From the NCBI RefSeq assembly GCF_000281045.1, contig NW_008246098.1:1-42538 (forward strand): a DNA stretch of 42,538 bases, in the 5' to 3' direction. Shown piece by piece: positions 31,596-41,065 of the stretch. The position numbers were made by a program, and so were the translations under genes. The notes beneath the pieces are model-generated. The model was not told the DNA's origin and did no database searches. It worked only from the letters and a program-made list of their open reading frames with translations. How positions within the stretch are numbered: position 1 is the stretch's first letter; the number at the start of each line of letters is the position of its first letter. The stretch is from Saprolegnia diclina VS20 (Eukaryota; Oomycota; Saprolegniomycetes; Saprolegniales; Saprolegniaceae).

Positions 31596-32190
31596 CCTGC
31601 GCACAAAATTGGCTTCCGAAGGAATTGGTGTTCAGGCAAGAAGCTCTAAACGCACCCAAATACGCTGAACACAGACACCAGTCATCGTCGCTATGGCCAT
31701 TTAAAATCGACTATTTTCCAACTGCTTGATGCATTGCATCTGAATTAATGCAAACTATCAAACTTGTACGAGGTGGGTCGCAGTCAGGGTCGCAGCAAGG
31801 GCGCAGAGAAGAAACATGTTGGGTGTATTGAGAATCGCATCTACCCAGTTTCCGGATAAAGTGAGTTACGGCGAGAGCGTCCTCCCGCCGATTGTGCTTG
31901 TGCTGCAACGCCAAATCTCCGCGAGCGTAGAGCTCTGTAGGTATGGTCGTCGCCGTGCCAATTGGGCGTCCCAGTTGTCTTGGCACATTCGTTTTGTTAT
32001 ACCGTCGGACGATGCACGGACGTGGCTGCGTGGTGTCTTCTCTAGGTGGTTGCGTGTGGACGAAACGCGAGAGGCCAACCGCATCTGCACGCCGATGTCG
32101 TTGGGATGCAGCGATTGAGCGCCTATTAATAATTGCAGCCAACATCGTCGATACAATAGGATGCGTCTCTATTGTCAAGTCGCGTTCGCA
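31596..32190. other. Intergenic region between the TPR gene and ATG16
   Basis: No coding signal is supported. TTTCCGGATAAA near 31850-31861 is a half-match to the ATCCGGAT motif, about 260 bp upstream of the ATG16 start. Confidence 0.45.
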
Positions 32191-33538
32191 TCATCTCGAG
32201 TAGCGGCTACTGCTTCGTCGGTGCGCTGGCGGTGATTCGCTACGTCGCCGCTTGCGTTCCTTGCTTCGGCGTCGATGGTCCTTGTTCTTGTGCTCCTTCT
32301 TCGGCTTCTTTTCTTTCTTGCGCGCCTTCAGCTCATCTTGCAGCAGATGCAACAGACGCTGTGGGTCAGGGGTTGCTGCTGTTGTCGCCATTTCACTGAG
32401 GCCGCGACCGAGACCACGGAGCTTCTCAGTTGCCATGGCATGGACTGGGTTCAACGAGAGCACCTTCTGCAAATCTGACCGCGCCGCATCCGAATGTTTT
32501 TCGTGCAAATAAAGCAAGGCACGGGCGTAGTATGTTTCGCCGTCGTCTGGATCCATCTCGATCGCAGATGAGTACTCGGCAATGGCTTCAGTAACCTTGC
32601 CGTCGCGCCGCAGTGAGTTTGCTTGCTTTCGCCGGTCGGTAGCCCACATGCGCATCTACGCCTGCTTGCTCATCACACGACGCTGCCCCTCTGGACACTG
32701 ACCTGTTGGACGCTGAGCGACTTGTACGAAAGCGCATCGTCCGAGTAGAGGGGCGGTCGCACAATGTACGAGGTCACAGCCGGGACTTGAAACGTCTGGA
32801 GCATCCCATCAAATGCGTATAGGTTGTGGCGCGTCGGATCCCGAACCAGACTATCGTTGAAGGCAGTCGGGCCGGGTGTGTGCTGTGGTGTGAACGGCGT
32901 CGAAGGAAACGTGAAGCCGCCAAATTTACACCCTGGTGTCCACAGCTACAGTATAGCACAATAGTTTTCGAGACTCAGCAATGAGTCGCGGTACCATGCA
33001 TGCTGCGTCGTCGGGGAACCAAGCTTTCGGCTCATGGATGCAAACAAGTCCTTCCTAGCGCGAAGCGATCAACTATAATGACGATGATCCTCGCAATTAC
33101 CGTTGGATCCACTGCGACTTGTAAGACAATGAGCTGCGCGTCAGCGGCCACGTGCAGCGCGTCTATCCTGGCGAAATGGTGAGTTGGACGCGAAAGAGAA
33201 ACGCAGCCGAACCGCAGTCGCAACGAGAATGGCGCAAGCGCCGAGATGTCGAGGGCTGACCCAGCATACTGCCCGGCGACAAAGGCAATCGCGTGCAGTT
33301 GCACCGATGAAGCTGTCGTGACTTGGCCGCGAAGCCGCAGCGACGCGTGGTGGCGCCGCAACAGTGCGACGAGCGCACGCTCTTGGCTCTCAGTGCAGGC
33401 GTACGTGCCTTGAGAACACGAAGCAAACATGTAGCCGTAGGAGGCGACTGCACGCTTCTCGGATGCCTCGTCCCGCGCCGCTTCCTTCGCCGCGACGGCT
33501 TGGACTGGCAGCCGAAGCGCTGCCCTTATCGCGTCCAT
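32191..33538 (-). CDS. TPR protein with a basic RS-like tail
   Basis: Five exons, read downward (33538-33213, 33167-33101, 33054-32995, 32945-32703, 32655-32191), encode 386 residues with consistent phases. The N-terminal half (about 1-150) is an alpha/beta region I do not recognise. A Pro/Thr-rich linker (FTFPSTPFTPQHTPGPTAF) leads to two TPR-type helical repeats (about 238-305, including GKVTEAIAEYSSAIEMDPDD). The tail is highly basic with Arg/Ser pairs (RRRSKERKRRRSESPP). TPRs followed by a lysine-rich tail recall TTC14, but no S1 domain is visible. A nuclear RNA-related role is possible, not shown. The first intron (33212-33168) is 45 nt with no stop, so retention would add 15 residues in frame. 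The gene is divergent from GlnRS. Confidence 0.75.
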
Positions 33539-33794
33539 GATGGGTGGTATAAAATAGCGCTTCGTCTACCTCGCTTAGACTATGTGGAATTAAATTCCCA
33601 TGATTTAATTTGACCCCACGTTGTGGTCGTTGGGCTCCGATCGTTTTCTTTGGACGCAATAAAAATATCTCGCAATTGGTAAGGAATCCCAGGAAACTTG
33701 AAGAAATTGAATGGAAATAAAAAACACCACAAGAATCGGCTCGTGGGCACGTACTTGCCTGCCATTTTCCCTGCCATTTTCGAAGGAGGTCAAC

Positions 33795-36129
33795 ATGGCA
33801 ACGACGAACCAGCTCCAGGCGCGCATGCTCGATGTGATGAAGAACTCGGACGCTATGCTCAAGGAGCATGAAAAGTTCAACGGTGGCTGTGTCGTCACGC
33901 GCTTCCCGCCTGAACCCAACGGCTACCTCCACGTCGGCCACGCCAAGTCGATGTCGATGAACTTTAACCAAGCTTTCGAGACGCTTGGCGTGCCTGCGGA
34001 CAAGCGCCGCACTATCTTCCGGTAGGGTCGCAAGGTGTTTCTTGTGCGAATGCCAGCAATACGTAGGTACGACGACACGAACCCGGAGGCCGAAAGCCAA
34101 GAGTACATCCAAGCCATTCGCACCAACGTCGACTGGCTCGGCTGGAAGCCATGGAAGACGACGTACTCGTCTGAGTATTTTGATCAGCTGTACGAATTCG
34201 CGATCAAGCTCATCAAGAAGGGGCGCGCGTACGTGTGCCACCAGTCCAAGGCGGAGATCGAAGCCTGCCGCAGCGTGCTCCGCGATCTTCACGGCCGCGT
34301 GGCGTCGGAAGGTCTTGTGCTCACGCCCGAGGTGCTGGCGGCTGCCGAGAGTCCGTTCCGCAACCGATCGACTGACGACAACTTGAAGCACTTTGAGATG
34401 ATGCGCCGTGGCCAGTATGCGGAAGGCGCGGCGTCGCTTCGGCTCAAGATGCAGCTCGAGTCGCCCAACCCCAACATGTGGGACTTTGTGGCTTACCGCA
34501 TCAAGTTTGTGCCGCATCCGCACATTGGCGACAAGTGGTGCATCTACCCGACGTACGACTACACTCACTGCATCGTGGACGCTCTCGAGCACATCGACTA
34601 CTCGATCTGCACGCTTGAGTTTGAGACGCGCCGTGAGTCGTACTATTGGTTGCTCGACCAGCTCGACCTGTATAAGCCCATGGTTTACGAGTTTGCGCGC
34701 CTCAATATGACGTACACCGTCATGAGCAAGCGCAAGCTGCTCAAGCTTGTACGTGTCACCGAGAATGACCAGGAAATCAGCCATCGTGTATTTGCGTAGG
34801 TAACGAAGGGCGTTGTGCGCGGCTGGGACGATCCGCGCTTGAGCACGCTCAACGGTCTCAAGCGCCGCGGCTTCTCGGCACCGATCCTCAACGCCTTTTG
34901 CAAGGGTACGCAGTCTCTTCCATGGCTTGTAGCCGATTAAACTGCTGGTGTCTAGAGATTGGCGTGACGCGCACGCAGTCGACGATTGAAATTGACCGCT
35001 TGTACGCGGTTGCACGCAATATGCTTGGTGACGCGTCGGCGCGCGCGATGGCGGTGCTGGACCCCATTCCAGTACGATATGCTTGAGCTGGGTAAGCAAT
35101 TCTTATGGCGAAATGGGTAGGTCGACATTGAGAACCCACTTCCTACGCCGCTTGTGTGCAATGTGCCGCTGTACCCGCAGGACAAGACGCGCACCGAAAC
35201 ACACGCGGTCCAGCTCACGCCGACGTTCTTCTTGGACCGGTGTGTTCAGCTGATTCTTTCACGGAAACTTGACGCCGATCTAGGTCGGACGTGCGGGCGA
35301 CGGACGCCACCGACTTTTTCGGCGTTGCGCCGCAGAAGAGTGTGCGCCTCAAGTACGCGGCCGTCTTTACGTGCACGTCAGTCATCACGGATGCCGCGGT
35401 AGGTGTATCTACTTATGCCAGGGAATTGACAGGTGAAGTGAGTAGGGCAATGTTACCAAGGTCACGGGCACGGTCGACTGGTCGAACGAGAAGGGCCTGA
35501 GCCCGAAGGGCACGATGACGTGGGTGCCGTCAAACGCCCTAGAGTGCGAAGTGCGCGTCTACTCTCACCTCTTCACGGTCCCGGTACGCCGCGACGACGG
35601 GTTTGATATGGACGCTGAAAGTATGCTAGGAACTGGGTGCGGTGGATGACTGGGAGTCGCTCATCGATAGCAAGGGCAGCGAGAAGGTGTATGCTTCGGC
35701 CCGCGTCGTGAGTTCGGTGACGTCGGCCGCGCACCTTGATGCGTTTCAATTTGAGCGCATGGGGTACTTCGTCGTGGACCAAGACTCGACCAGCGCCCGC
35801 AAGGTGTTCAACCAGGTAGATTTCTCGTGCACATGCGTCCTGGACTAAAAATCTCGGCACTTGTGTAGATTGTGGCGCTGAAGGACGCTACGGCGGCCCC
35901 GGCCGTGTCCCGAAAGGAGGAGCAGATGCGCCAGCTCGCCGAGAAGCAGGCCAAGATGTCGCTGAAGCCGCAAGACATGTTTAAGACGCCTGCATACTCG
36001 GCGTGGGACGCAGAGGGCGTCCCGACCCATGACGCGGCGGGCACGGCTCTCACAAAGAGTGCGATCAAGAAGCTCCAGAAGGACTGGGCCAAGCAGAAGA
36101 AGCTGTACGAGGCGAACCTCAAGAAGTAA
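33795..36129 (+). CDS. QARS1: Glutaminyl-tRNA synthetase
   Basis: Nine exons (33795-34021, 34067-34748, 34800-34905, 34956-35071, 35121-35239, 35284-35398, 35446-35583, 35630-35815, 35869-36129) encode 649 residues. It is a class I enzyme: the HIGH-type motif is [11 protein letters not shown] (39-49) and the KMSKS-type loop is VMSKRK (about 294-299). GlnRS-specific wording includes [24 protein letters not shown] and [12 protein letters not shown], with the anticodon-binding beta-barrels following. It charges tRNA-Gln in the cytosol. The N-terminal YqeY-like domain of many eukaryotic GlnRSs is absent. A C-terminal extension (about 565-649) is lysine-rich and helical, with [16 protein letters not shown] and [16 protein letters not shown], a tail type I have seen appended to other protist synthetases. 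The start follows GAGGTCAACATGG. Confidence 0.95.
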
Positions 36130-36235
36130 CATGAAAGGCAATGCCCCGTGGTATCGTCTCTTAAAATGAAGTTCATATACTTGGCCGAAATGTCTATCAC
36201 CGTCTTTTGACGGCGCGTTCATACATTTGTTAGGT

Positions 36236-36901
36236 TTAAACTGACTTCTTGGAGTAGGGGTGGAACACGAGCGCAGTCCCTTGGCAGTAGCCGATGCTAA
36301 GTGCTAGGACGACGGAAGCACCAAGGCCCGACAGGGCGGACCGGTGTACGAGGCCTCCTGACACGACTGCCCAAAGCATGCATAGCCACACGGATACAAC
36401 GAAGCCGCGTGTTGTGTCGGTAGCAAGCGTCAGCGGCACACGATGAAGTCGCGAATCAAGCATTAGCTCGTCGTCGTCAGCGACAGTGGTGTTATCGTCG
36501 TCCTCTGATGCGCTTGGCGCCGACGCAGCTGCTTCGGTGATCTCGGAAGCTTCTGGTGACAAGTCCATGATGAGCGGCGTCGGCACTTCCGGTAGCTGAT
36601 CCAGCCCATCGTCTCTGCAGCCGAACGAGCACTGAAGAATGTTGGGTAGGGATCCATGCCGCGTGAGCTCGCTCTGCTCGAACGATGGACGCCCTTCGTT
36701 CGAATCGCGGAATGGCGAGGGTGGGCGAAGGAACGCCGACGCCGAGAGGTGTGGCGACGTGTTGGAGCGTGCTAAGGGCGGTGCGCGGTAGGCATCTTTG
36801 GCATGGCAATCCTTGCAAAGCCGGCGCAGGCAGCTAGCGCACTTGCGCTTCTTGGCGAAAACGCTGATGCGGTGGCCGCACCGGGCGCATTTTGTCACCA
36901 T
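36236..36901 (-). CDS. Small zinc-finger membrane protein
   Basis: A single exon of 221 residues from the first ATG; the frame continues upstream through a TTG only. The N-terminus has three closely spaced CxxC pairs (KCARCGHRI, KCASCLRRLCKDCHAKD), like a short or partial FYVE/treble-clef zinc finger. A long Ser/Pro and acidic disordered region follows. At the C-terminus are two hydrophobic helices (FVVSVWLCMLWAVVSGGLV and LSGLGASVVLALSIGYCQG), so the finger would face the cytosol from a membrane anchor. Function is unknown. Its start lies 166 bp from the divergent pseudokinase gene, with three TCCGGAT-type motifs in between. Confidence 0.72.
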   Translation of the reverse strand: MVTKCARCGHRISVFAKKRKCASCLRRLCKDCHAKDAYRAPPLARSNTSPHLSASAFLRPPSPFRDSNEGRPSFEQSELTRHGSLPNILQCSFGCRDDGLDQLPEVPTPLIMDLSPEASEITEAAASAPSASEDDDNTTVADDDELMLDSRLHRVPLTLATDTTRGFVVSVWLCMLWAVVSGGLVHRSALSGLGASVVLALSIGYCQGTALVFHPYSKKSV

Positions 36902-36958
36902 GGCGTCGGTCGCAGCTTTGAACTGGCGAGGATGATGATGCAAGTCTAACCGCCTCGT

Positions 36959-36999
36959 ATCCGGAAGTGTTACAGCACGTTCATTTCCGGATTCCGGAT
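36959..36999. promoter_or_regulatory. Triple TCCGGAT-type motif in a bidirectional promoter
   Basis: ATCCGGA (36959-36965) and two abutting TCCGGAT copies (36986-36992 and 36993-36999) lie in the 166 bp between the divergent zinc-finger and pseudokinase genes. Together GTATCCGGA and TCCGGATAC form an inverted pair, so the arrangement reads similarly in both directions. Confidence 0.45.
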
Positions 37000-37067
37000 A
37001 CTGGCGAGATAGCCAGAGTCTTGCACATCACAACCACCATCCCAAGCTAACAAAGACGACAACAACC

Positions 37068-37935
37068 ATGGTGCGCTTTCCAAGCCTGACAGTCGAGGAG
37101 GGAAAACTCGTGACGAAGGGCCTCTTCTACGAGACAGGAGCTGGTAATATCAAGGTGTACCTCAAGTCGCTACCGAAGTACGCTCACAGCGATGTCCGCC
37201 TCCTCTTCGACAAGGAGATTGCACTTCACGACCAGTACAGTATATCGACATGTCCTTTCGCACCAACTTATCGTTGTGCGTAGGTTGCGTCATCCCAACA
37301 TCGTCAAGCTCTACGACGCTTCGCCGTCCTCGTCCGAAGAACCGATCATGGTCTTCGAGTACATGGATGAGGGATCGCTAGACACGCACTTTGGCGGCGG
37401 CGCAAACTGCTTCGTGGGCGACCGCAAAGTCTGCATCGTGCGCGACATTGCCCAAGCGATCGCGTACCTTCACTACAATGATATGACGCACGGCAACCTC
37501 CTCCCGTCGCACGTGCTGCTGGACTCAGCCAAACCCACGAAACTCACGGGCCTTTGCTCCAACGAACAAGCCGACTCGCAGCTCGAAATCTCAGCCGTAC
37601 AGCTCAATGTCGCCTCGTGCTTCTACGTGGCGCCCGAGGTCATCTTGGACGACGCAACCTACGACCCACCGGCAGACGTTTTTGCATTCGGCTGCTTGAT
37701 GTGGTGCGTTGATATCGTGCAAGAGATCTACCCTACCAATGGTGGCGACGTCATCGAGTTTCGCCACATCATGGATTGGATTTCGTCCGGTGGCTTCGAC
37801 GACGTGCCCCGGGAGTTCTCGCCTTCGTGCCCCGTGTGGTACACTGCACTCGCGAAGCAATGTATGCGATGCGACCCGAACGAGCGCCCCACCATTCAAA
37901 GTGTGTTGTGTCAATTCGGGGAAAATGCCCCATGA
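37068..37935 (+). CDS. Protein kinase-like fold, probable pseudokinase
   Basis: Two exons (37068-37234, 37284-37935) encode 272 residues, a bare kinase domain. The N-lobe has a Lys in VYLKSLPK (K33) at the VAIK position, and LRHPNIVKLYD and IMVFEYMDEGSLDTHF match the alphaC-beta4 region and hinge. The catalytic-loop HRD is replaced by HGN (125-127), so the catalytic Asp is missing. The DFG position reads TGLC, so the metal-binding Asp is also missing. The C-lobe is otherwise normal: YVAPEVILDD (APE 172-174), DVFAFGCLMW and the final RCDPNERPTIQSVL. No glycine-rich loop is clear. Phosphotransfer is therefore unlikely, and a scaffolding or allosteric role is more plausible. Confidence 0.85.
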
Positions 37936-38204
37936 TGTGTTTTCTACGATTCACTCAAGCTTTTGTCCTTACCTTTCGTTGCTCCGGAGATGTTTAGCAT
38001 TACATCGCGAGGTCACTGCCAAAAGTTGTACTATTGCGAGTCACTATATAGCTCTTTCAGCAATATGTGTTACTAGTAGATAGGACAAACTCCAGCACAT
38101 TCTAGTAGAACCAAAATGTGTACACTACAGTACGTAATATAGCTTCGTAGCACACATGAAACATGTTTATTATTTACTTCCGGTTAGCGGCATGTACTGG
38201 AGTT

Positions 38205-39662
38205 CTACGGAAGAGGCGTGTAGAAGCTGCCATCAAGTTCGTTGCGAACAAAGATGCCACGACGTGCAGGGCAACGGAAGTAATCAATGCCGTTCACAGA
38301 TCCGTCGTGATTCCCAAAGGCGTCGCGCAGCTCGATGCCAATCCATACCCCATCGGCAAAGCGAGTCGGGCCAACGAAGCGAACGACACCCGAGTGCAAA
38401 TTTACTTGCTTTTGCCCGACTACCGCGCTTCCGACAACGACGGACCGACCGACATCGATTCGTTGAAGCACGCGTGATGGTGGTGATGGCTTCTACAAGG
38501 TTAGAAGCTCGTTTGTTGAATTGTACGTTGTAACTTACATCGTTGTCAATGATGATAGGTGGGGGGATTGCATGCACTGACGTTGGCATCGCCCGGAGAT
38601 CGTTGGCGTTGTAAAGAGACGCGATACGTGGCCGGCGATGTACAAAGCTCGCGTCGCCCCGGGTCTTACGAGGCGGATGACATCCTGGCAGGATCCGTCG
38701 GCGGTCATCTGCCAGCGTCGGTACGTGCAACATTGTCGGGTCGTAAAGAACCACTTTCTTTTTGGGGTCTACCAAACTTTGGATCAATTTGGTTCGATAC
38801 GTGTTGTTGACATGCCCTACCTGGCCCCGCAATCAATAGCGTTGTGCGTTCAAGCGCAGAGTCGGAAACACCGCTGTGGTGCGAAACCAACTGAGGAGGG
38901 TCGGAAGCGATGCCAAACTTGAAGAGATGCCATGTCTCGGCATCGAGTTTCGGCGGCAGTTGGTCGTGAATAGGCTCGCGATGGTAGAAGCTGAAGGTTG
39001 GCGCCTCATCGATGATTGTCTCGTCGTTGTTGACGTCGTCACCCTCCTCGCGAGCGCATTTCTCGGGAGAGGGCGCGCCATTGTCGTCGCGCTTGTCGTC
39101 GTCTCTCTCCATCGACGTAGCATCTTCTTTGAGTACTGCAGTAGTGTCTTCATTGTTTGCGACAAGCGGTGCCGTCGCGATGCTGAGTTCAAGATCGCCG
39201 TCCGGCGTGAGCGGAATCCACGTCGACGGGAAGTTCACCTGTACCACCGGTAAAAATGTAAGCTATGGCGCACAGCAAAATTACCTCTCGTGAGATGCTA
39301 TCCAGCGCGAGCTCTGTACTAGCGAGTGCGAGGCTTCCGCAGAGCACTTCAACATGCAAAGTTGCGCGTATCGCCGCTCGATGCAGCCGCAAGGTGACGA
39401 CGCCAGTGGTGCCAACCCACTCTAAAACCGTTGCATCTTGAAGTGATGTCCCCGTGACCACTGCAGCCGTTGTTGGACGTCCGGGCGAGGTCACGAAACA
39501 CTTTGCGCGAAGTCCGTGCTGCTGGAGTAGGCTCGCAAACACCTTTCGCCCATTGGGCAGGCGTACTTGACGGAAGTGTACGTGCAGGTCCACACCAAGG
39601 CTAGGTCTGCGCTCGTAGATAAGTGCTCGTGGTTCGGCAGCTATCGCGTCCAAAAGGCTCAT
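38205..39662 (-). CDS. CAP-Gly domain protein with an N-terminal C2-like region
   Basis: Four exons, read downward (39662-39285, 39238-38821, 38768-38539, 38492-38205), encode 437 residues. The first 160 residues look like a C2-type beta-sandwich (LHVHFRQVRLPNG, TLHVEVLCGSLALASTEL, then FPSTWIPLTPDGDLELSI), judged by strand pattern only. A long acidic disordered stretch (RDDDKRDDNGAPSPEK) follows. The C-terminal 70 residues are a CAP-Gly domain: SGVVRFVGPTRFADGVWIGIE, then GNHDGSVNG and YFRCPARRGIFV. The canonical GKNDG groove, which binds tubulin or EB1 C-terminal EEY/F tails, is GNHDG here and should still bind. It is therefore probably microtubule-associated, perhaps linking membranes or cargo. 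Confidence 0.82.
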
Positions 39663-39796
39663 ACTGGCAGTTGCAGATTCTGAAAATGGATCGCTGAGAA
39701 ATCCAGGACGCAGGCGCTTTGCACCTCCGACTGAACTCGGAAATACCAGGGAAAATTAGGATCTAATCTTGTGTAGAATAGATTGAGTTCTTTAAG

Positions 39797-41065
39797 TCAG
39801 GTTAGTAGATTGAGATTCACGTGGAACTTCAAGAAGATGGCTGAGATTAACAGCACGATCAAGATATTATGAGTCCAGAGCTGATCTGAAGAGAGAAGCA
39901 CACGAATAAAGCTACTGGTGTTCGAGAGTTTGGCTGCTACTTGGCTCATTGCCACTGCCACTGCCGCAGCTTGAAGGAGTAAGGGGCGTCGGTTGCTCAT
40001 CCTTTTTTGCGTGAAGTCTGGCCTTGTAGACTTTTGTTGCGATTTGTGGCACCAGACTCAGCTTTGTGAGCAGCGCTATTACATTGCACGTTGTACAAGG
40101 TATCACCGTGACATTGCTGCGACCTTGGTGAGTTGAATTGGCAGCGTTCAGTTGGCTTCGAAAGACGTCTTCCGTGGTGGTGGCTGCGGCCAGTTCCAAC
40201 TTCAAACGGGCGCATCGCTTCTCAAGCGCCCTAAAACGCGACGCATTCGATATTGAAGCTACTTGCGTGGAGTCAGAGGTATATATCAACCGGGTAGTAA
40301 ACCGCTCTTGGTCCAAGTCCGCCTTCGCTTCGGCCAACGATAGCTTTTCATGGGCCTACGAGAAGCTGTGGTATCGATATTGAAGTGATTTCGACGAACA
40401 AGCAGCTTCTCATGCAGCTCGATATCTTTCTTGACGATTTCTTTGGCGTCTGGCCGACCGCGTGGCCACCCAAAGTTTAGCGAGATTCCAAGGCCCTGGA
40501 AGCCCAACAGTAGGATGTGCTCTACACGTGTCTTAAAAACGCACCTTGCGGCTTCTTGCTGGCGCATCGTCGGTGTGCAGTCGTGCGATCGTTTGTTCCA
40601 GAGCAAACTGATCGGCGATGGACTCTTCTCGGACTTGTAGCTGCAGCAAAATCGTCTTTTCCAGCCGCATAATTGTAGCTAGAAATGCAAGGTCAGCTCA
40701 GTGTTCAGAAGTGTGTGACAGATGATACCTTGGTAGTTGAGCTGCTCGAGCTCAAGCTGGTCCGCCAGCTCAAACACCTCATCGCCCTCGCGTTCGAGCT
40801 CGAAAAGGGTATCGACGAGTTCTTCGGAAATGGACTCGGCGGCCGCCAATTGAATTTTCGCAATGGCAACGCTTGGTGCCATAGCTTCATCGGCCTTGAC
40901 CATGACATCAAGCACGTCAAAGTCATTGGGCCACGCTGCTGAATCGTCGAGCGCACTTGGGGGCGAGTGGAGAACCCACTTGACGAACTTGTCATATGAC
41001 GCCAATGCCTCGGAAGGCGGTTCGTCCTCCAAGAAGCAACCCATATCGGGGCCGCCGCAGTCCAT
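39797..41065 (-). CDS. Coiled-coil protein with a C-terminal membrane tail anchor
   Basis: Seven exons, read downward (41065-40729, 40678-40545, 40495-40400, 40355-40291, 40230-40124, 40075-39941, 39885-39797), encode 320 residues. Most of the protein is helical coiled coil (LVDTLFELEREGDEVFELAD, IVKKDIELHEKLL, LEKRCARLKLELAAAT). The C-terminus, after a Gly/Ser linker, is a hydrophobic helix in NILIVLLISAIFLKFHV with few residues after it, so it should be a tail-anchored membrane protein. The last intron has a strong pyrimidine tract (CTTCTCTCTTCAG) and its removal creates this anchor. Two other introns (40290-40231, 60 nt; 40123-40076, 48 nt) have no stop and a length divisible by three. The ATG at 41065 was chosen for its acidic start; an in-frame start at 41212 is possible. 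Function unknown; a tether or SNARE-like factor is conceivable. Confidence 0.72.

Noticed and set aside
32995-33001. A 7-nt first coding exon (ATGCATG) for the TPR protein
   Set aside because: A longer model with the upstream exons at 33538-33054 is phase-consistent, yields a fuller protein and explains the otherwise orphan GC-rich upstream frame.
33390-35099. 569-codon open frame on the minus strand, the longest in the window
   Set aside because: It lies opposite the GlnRS exons and introns. The plus strand encodes a complete, conserved synthetase, and the antisense frame is open only because of codon bias.
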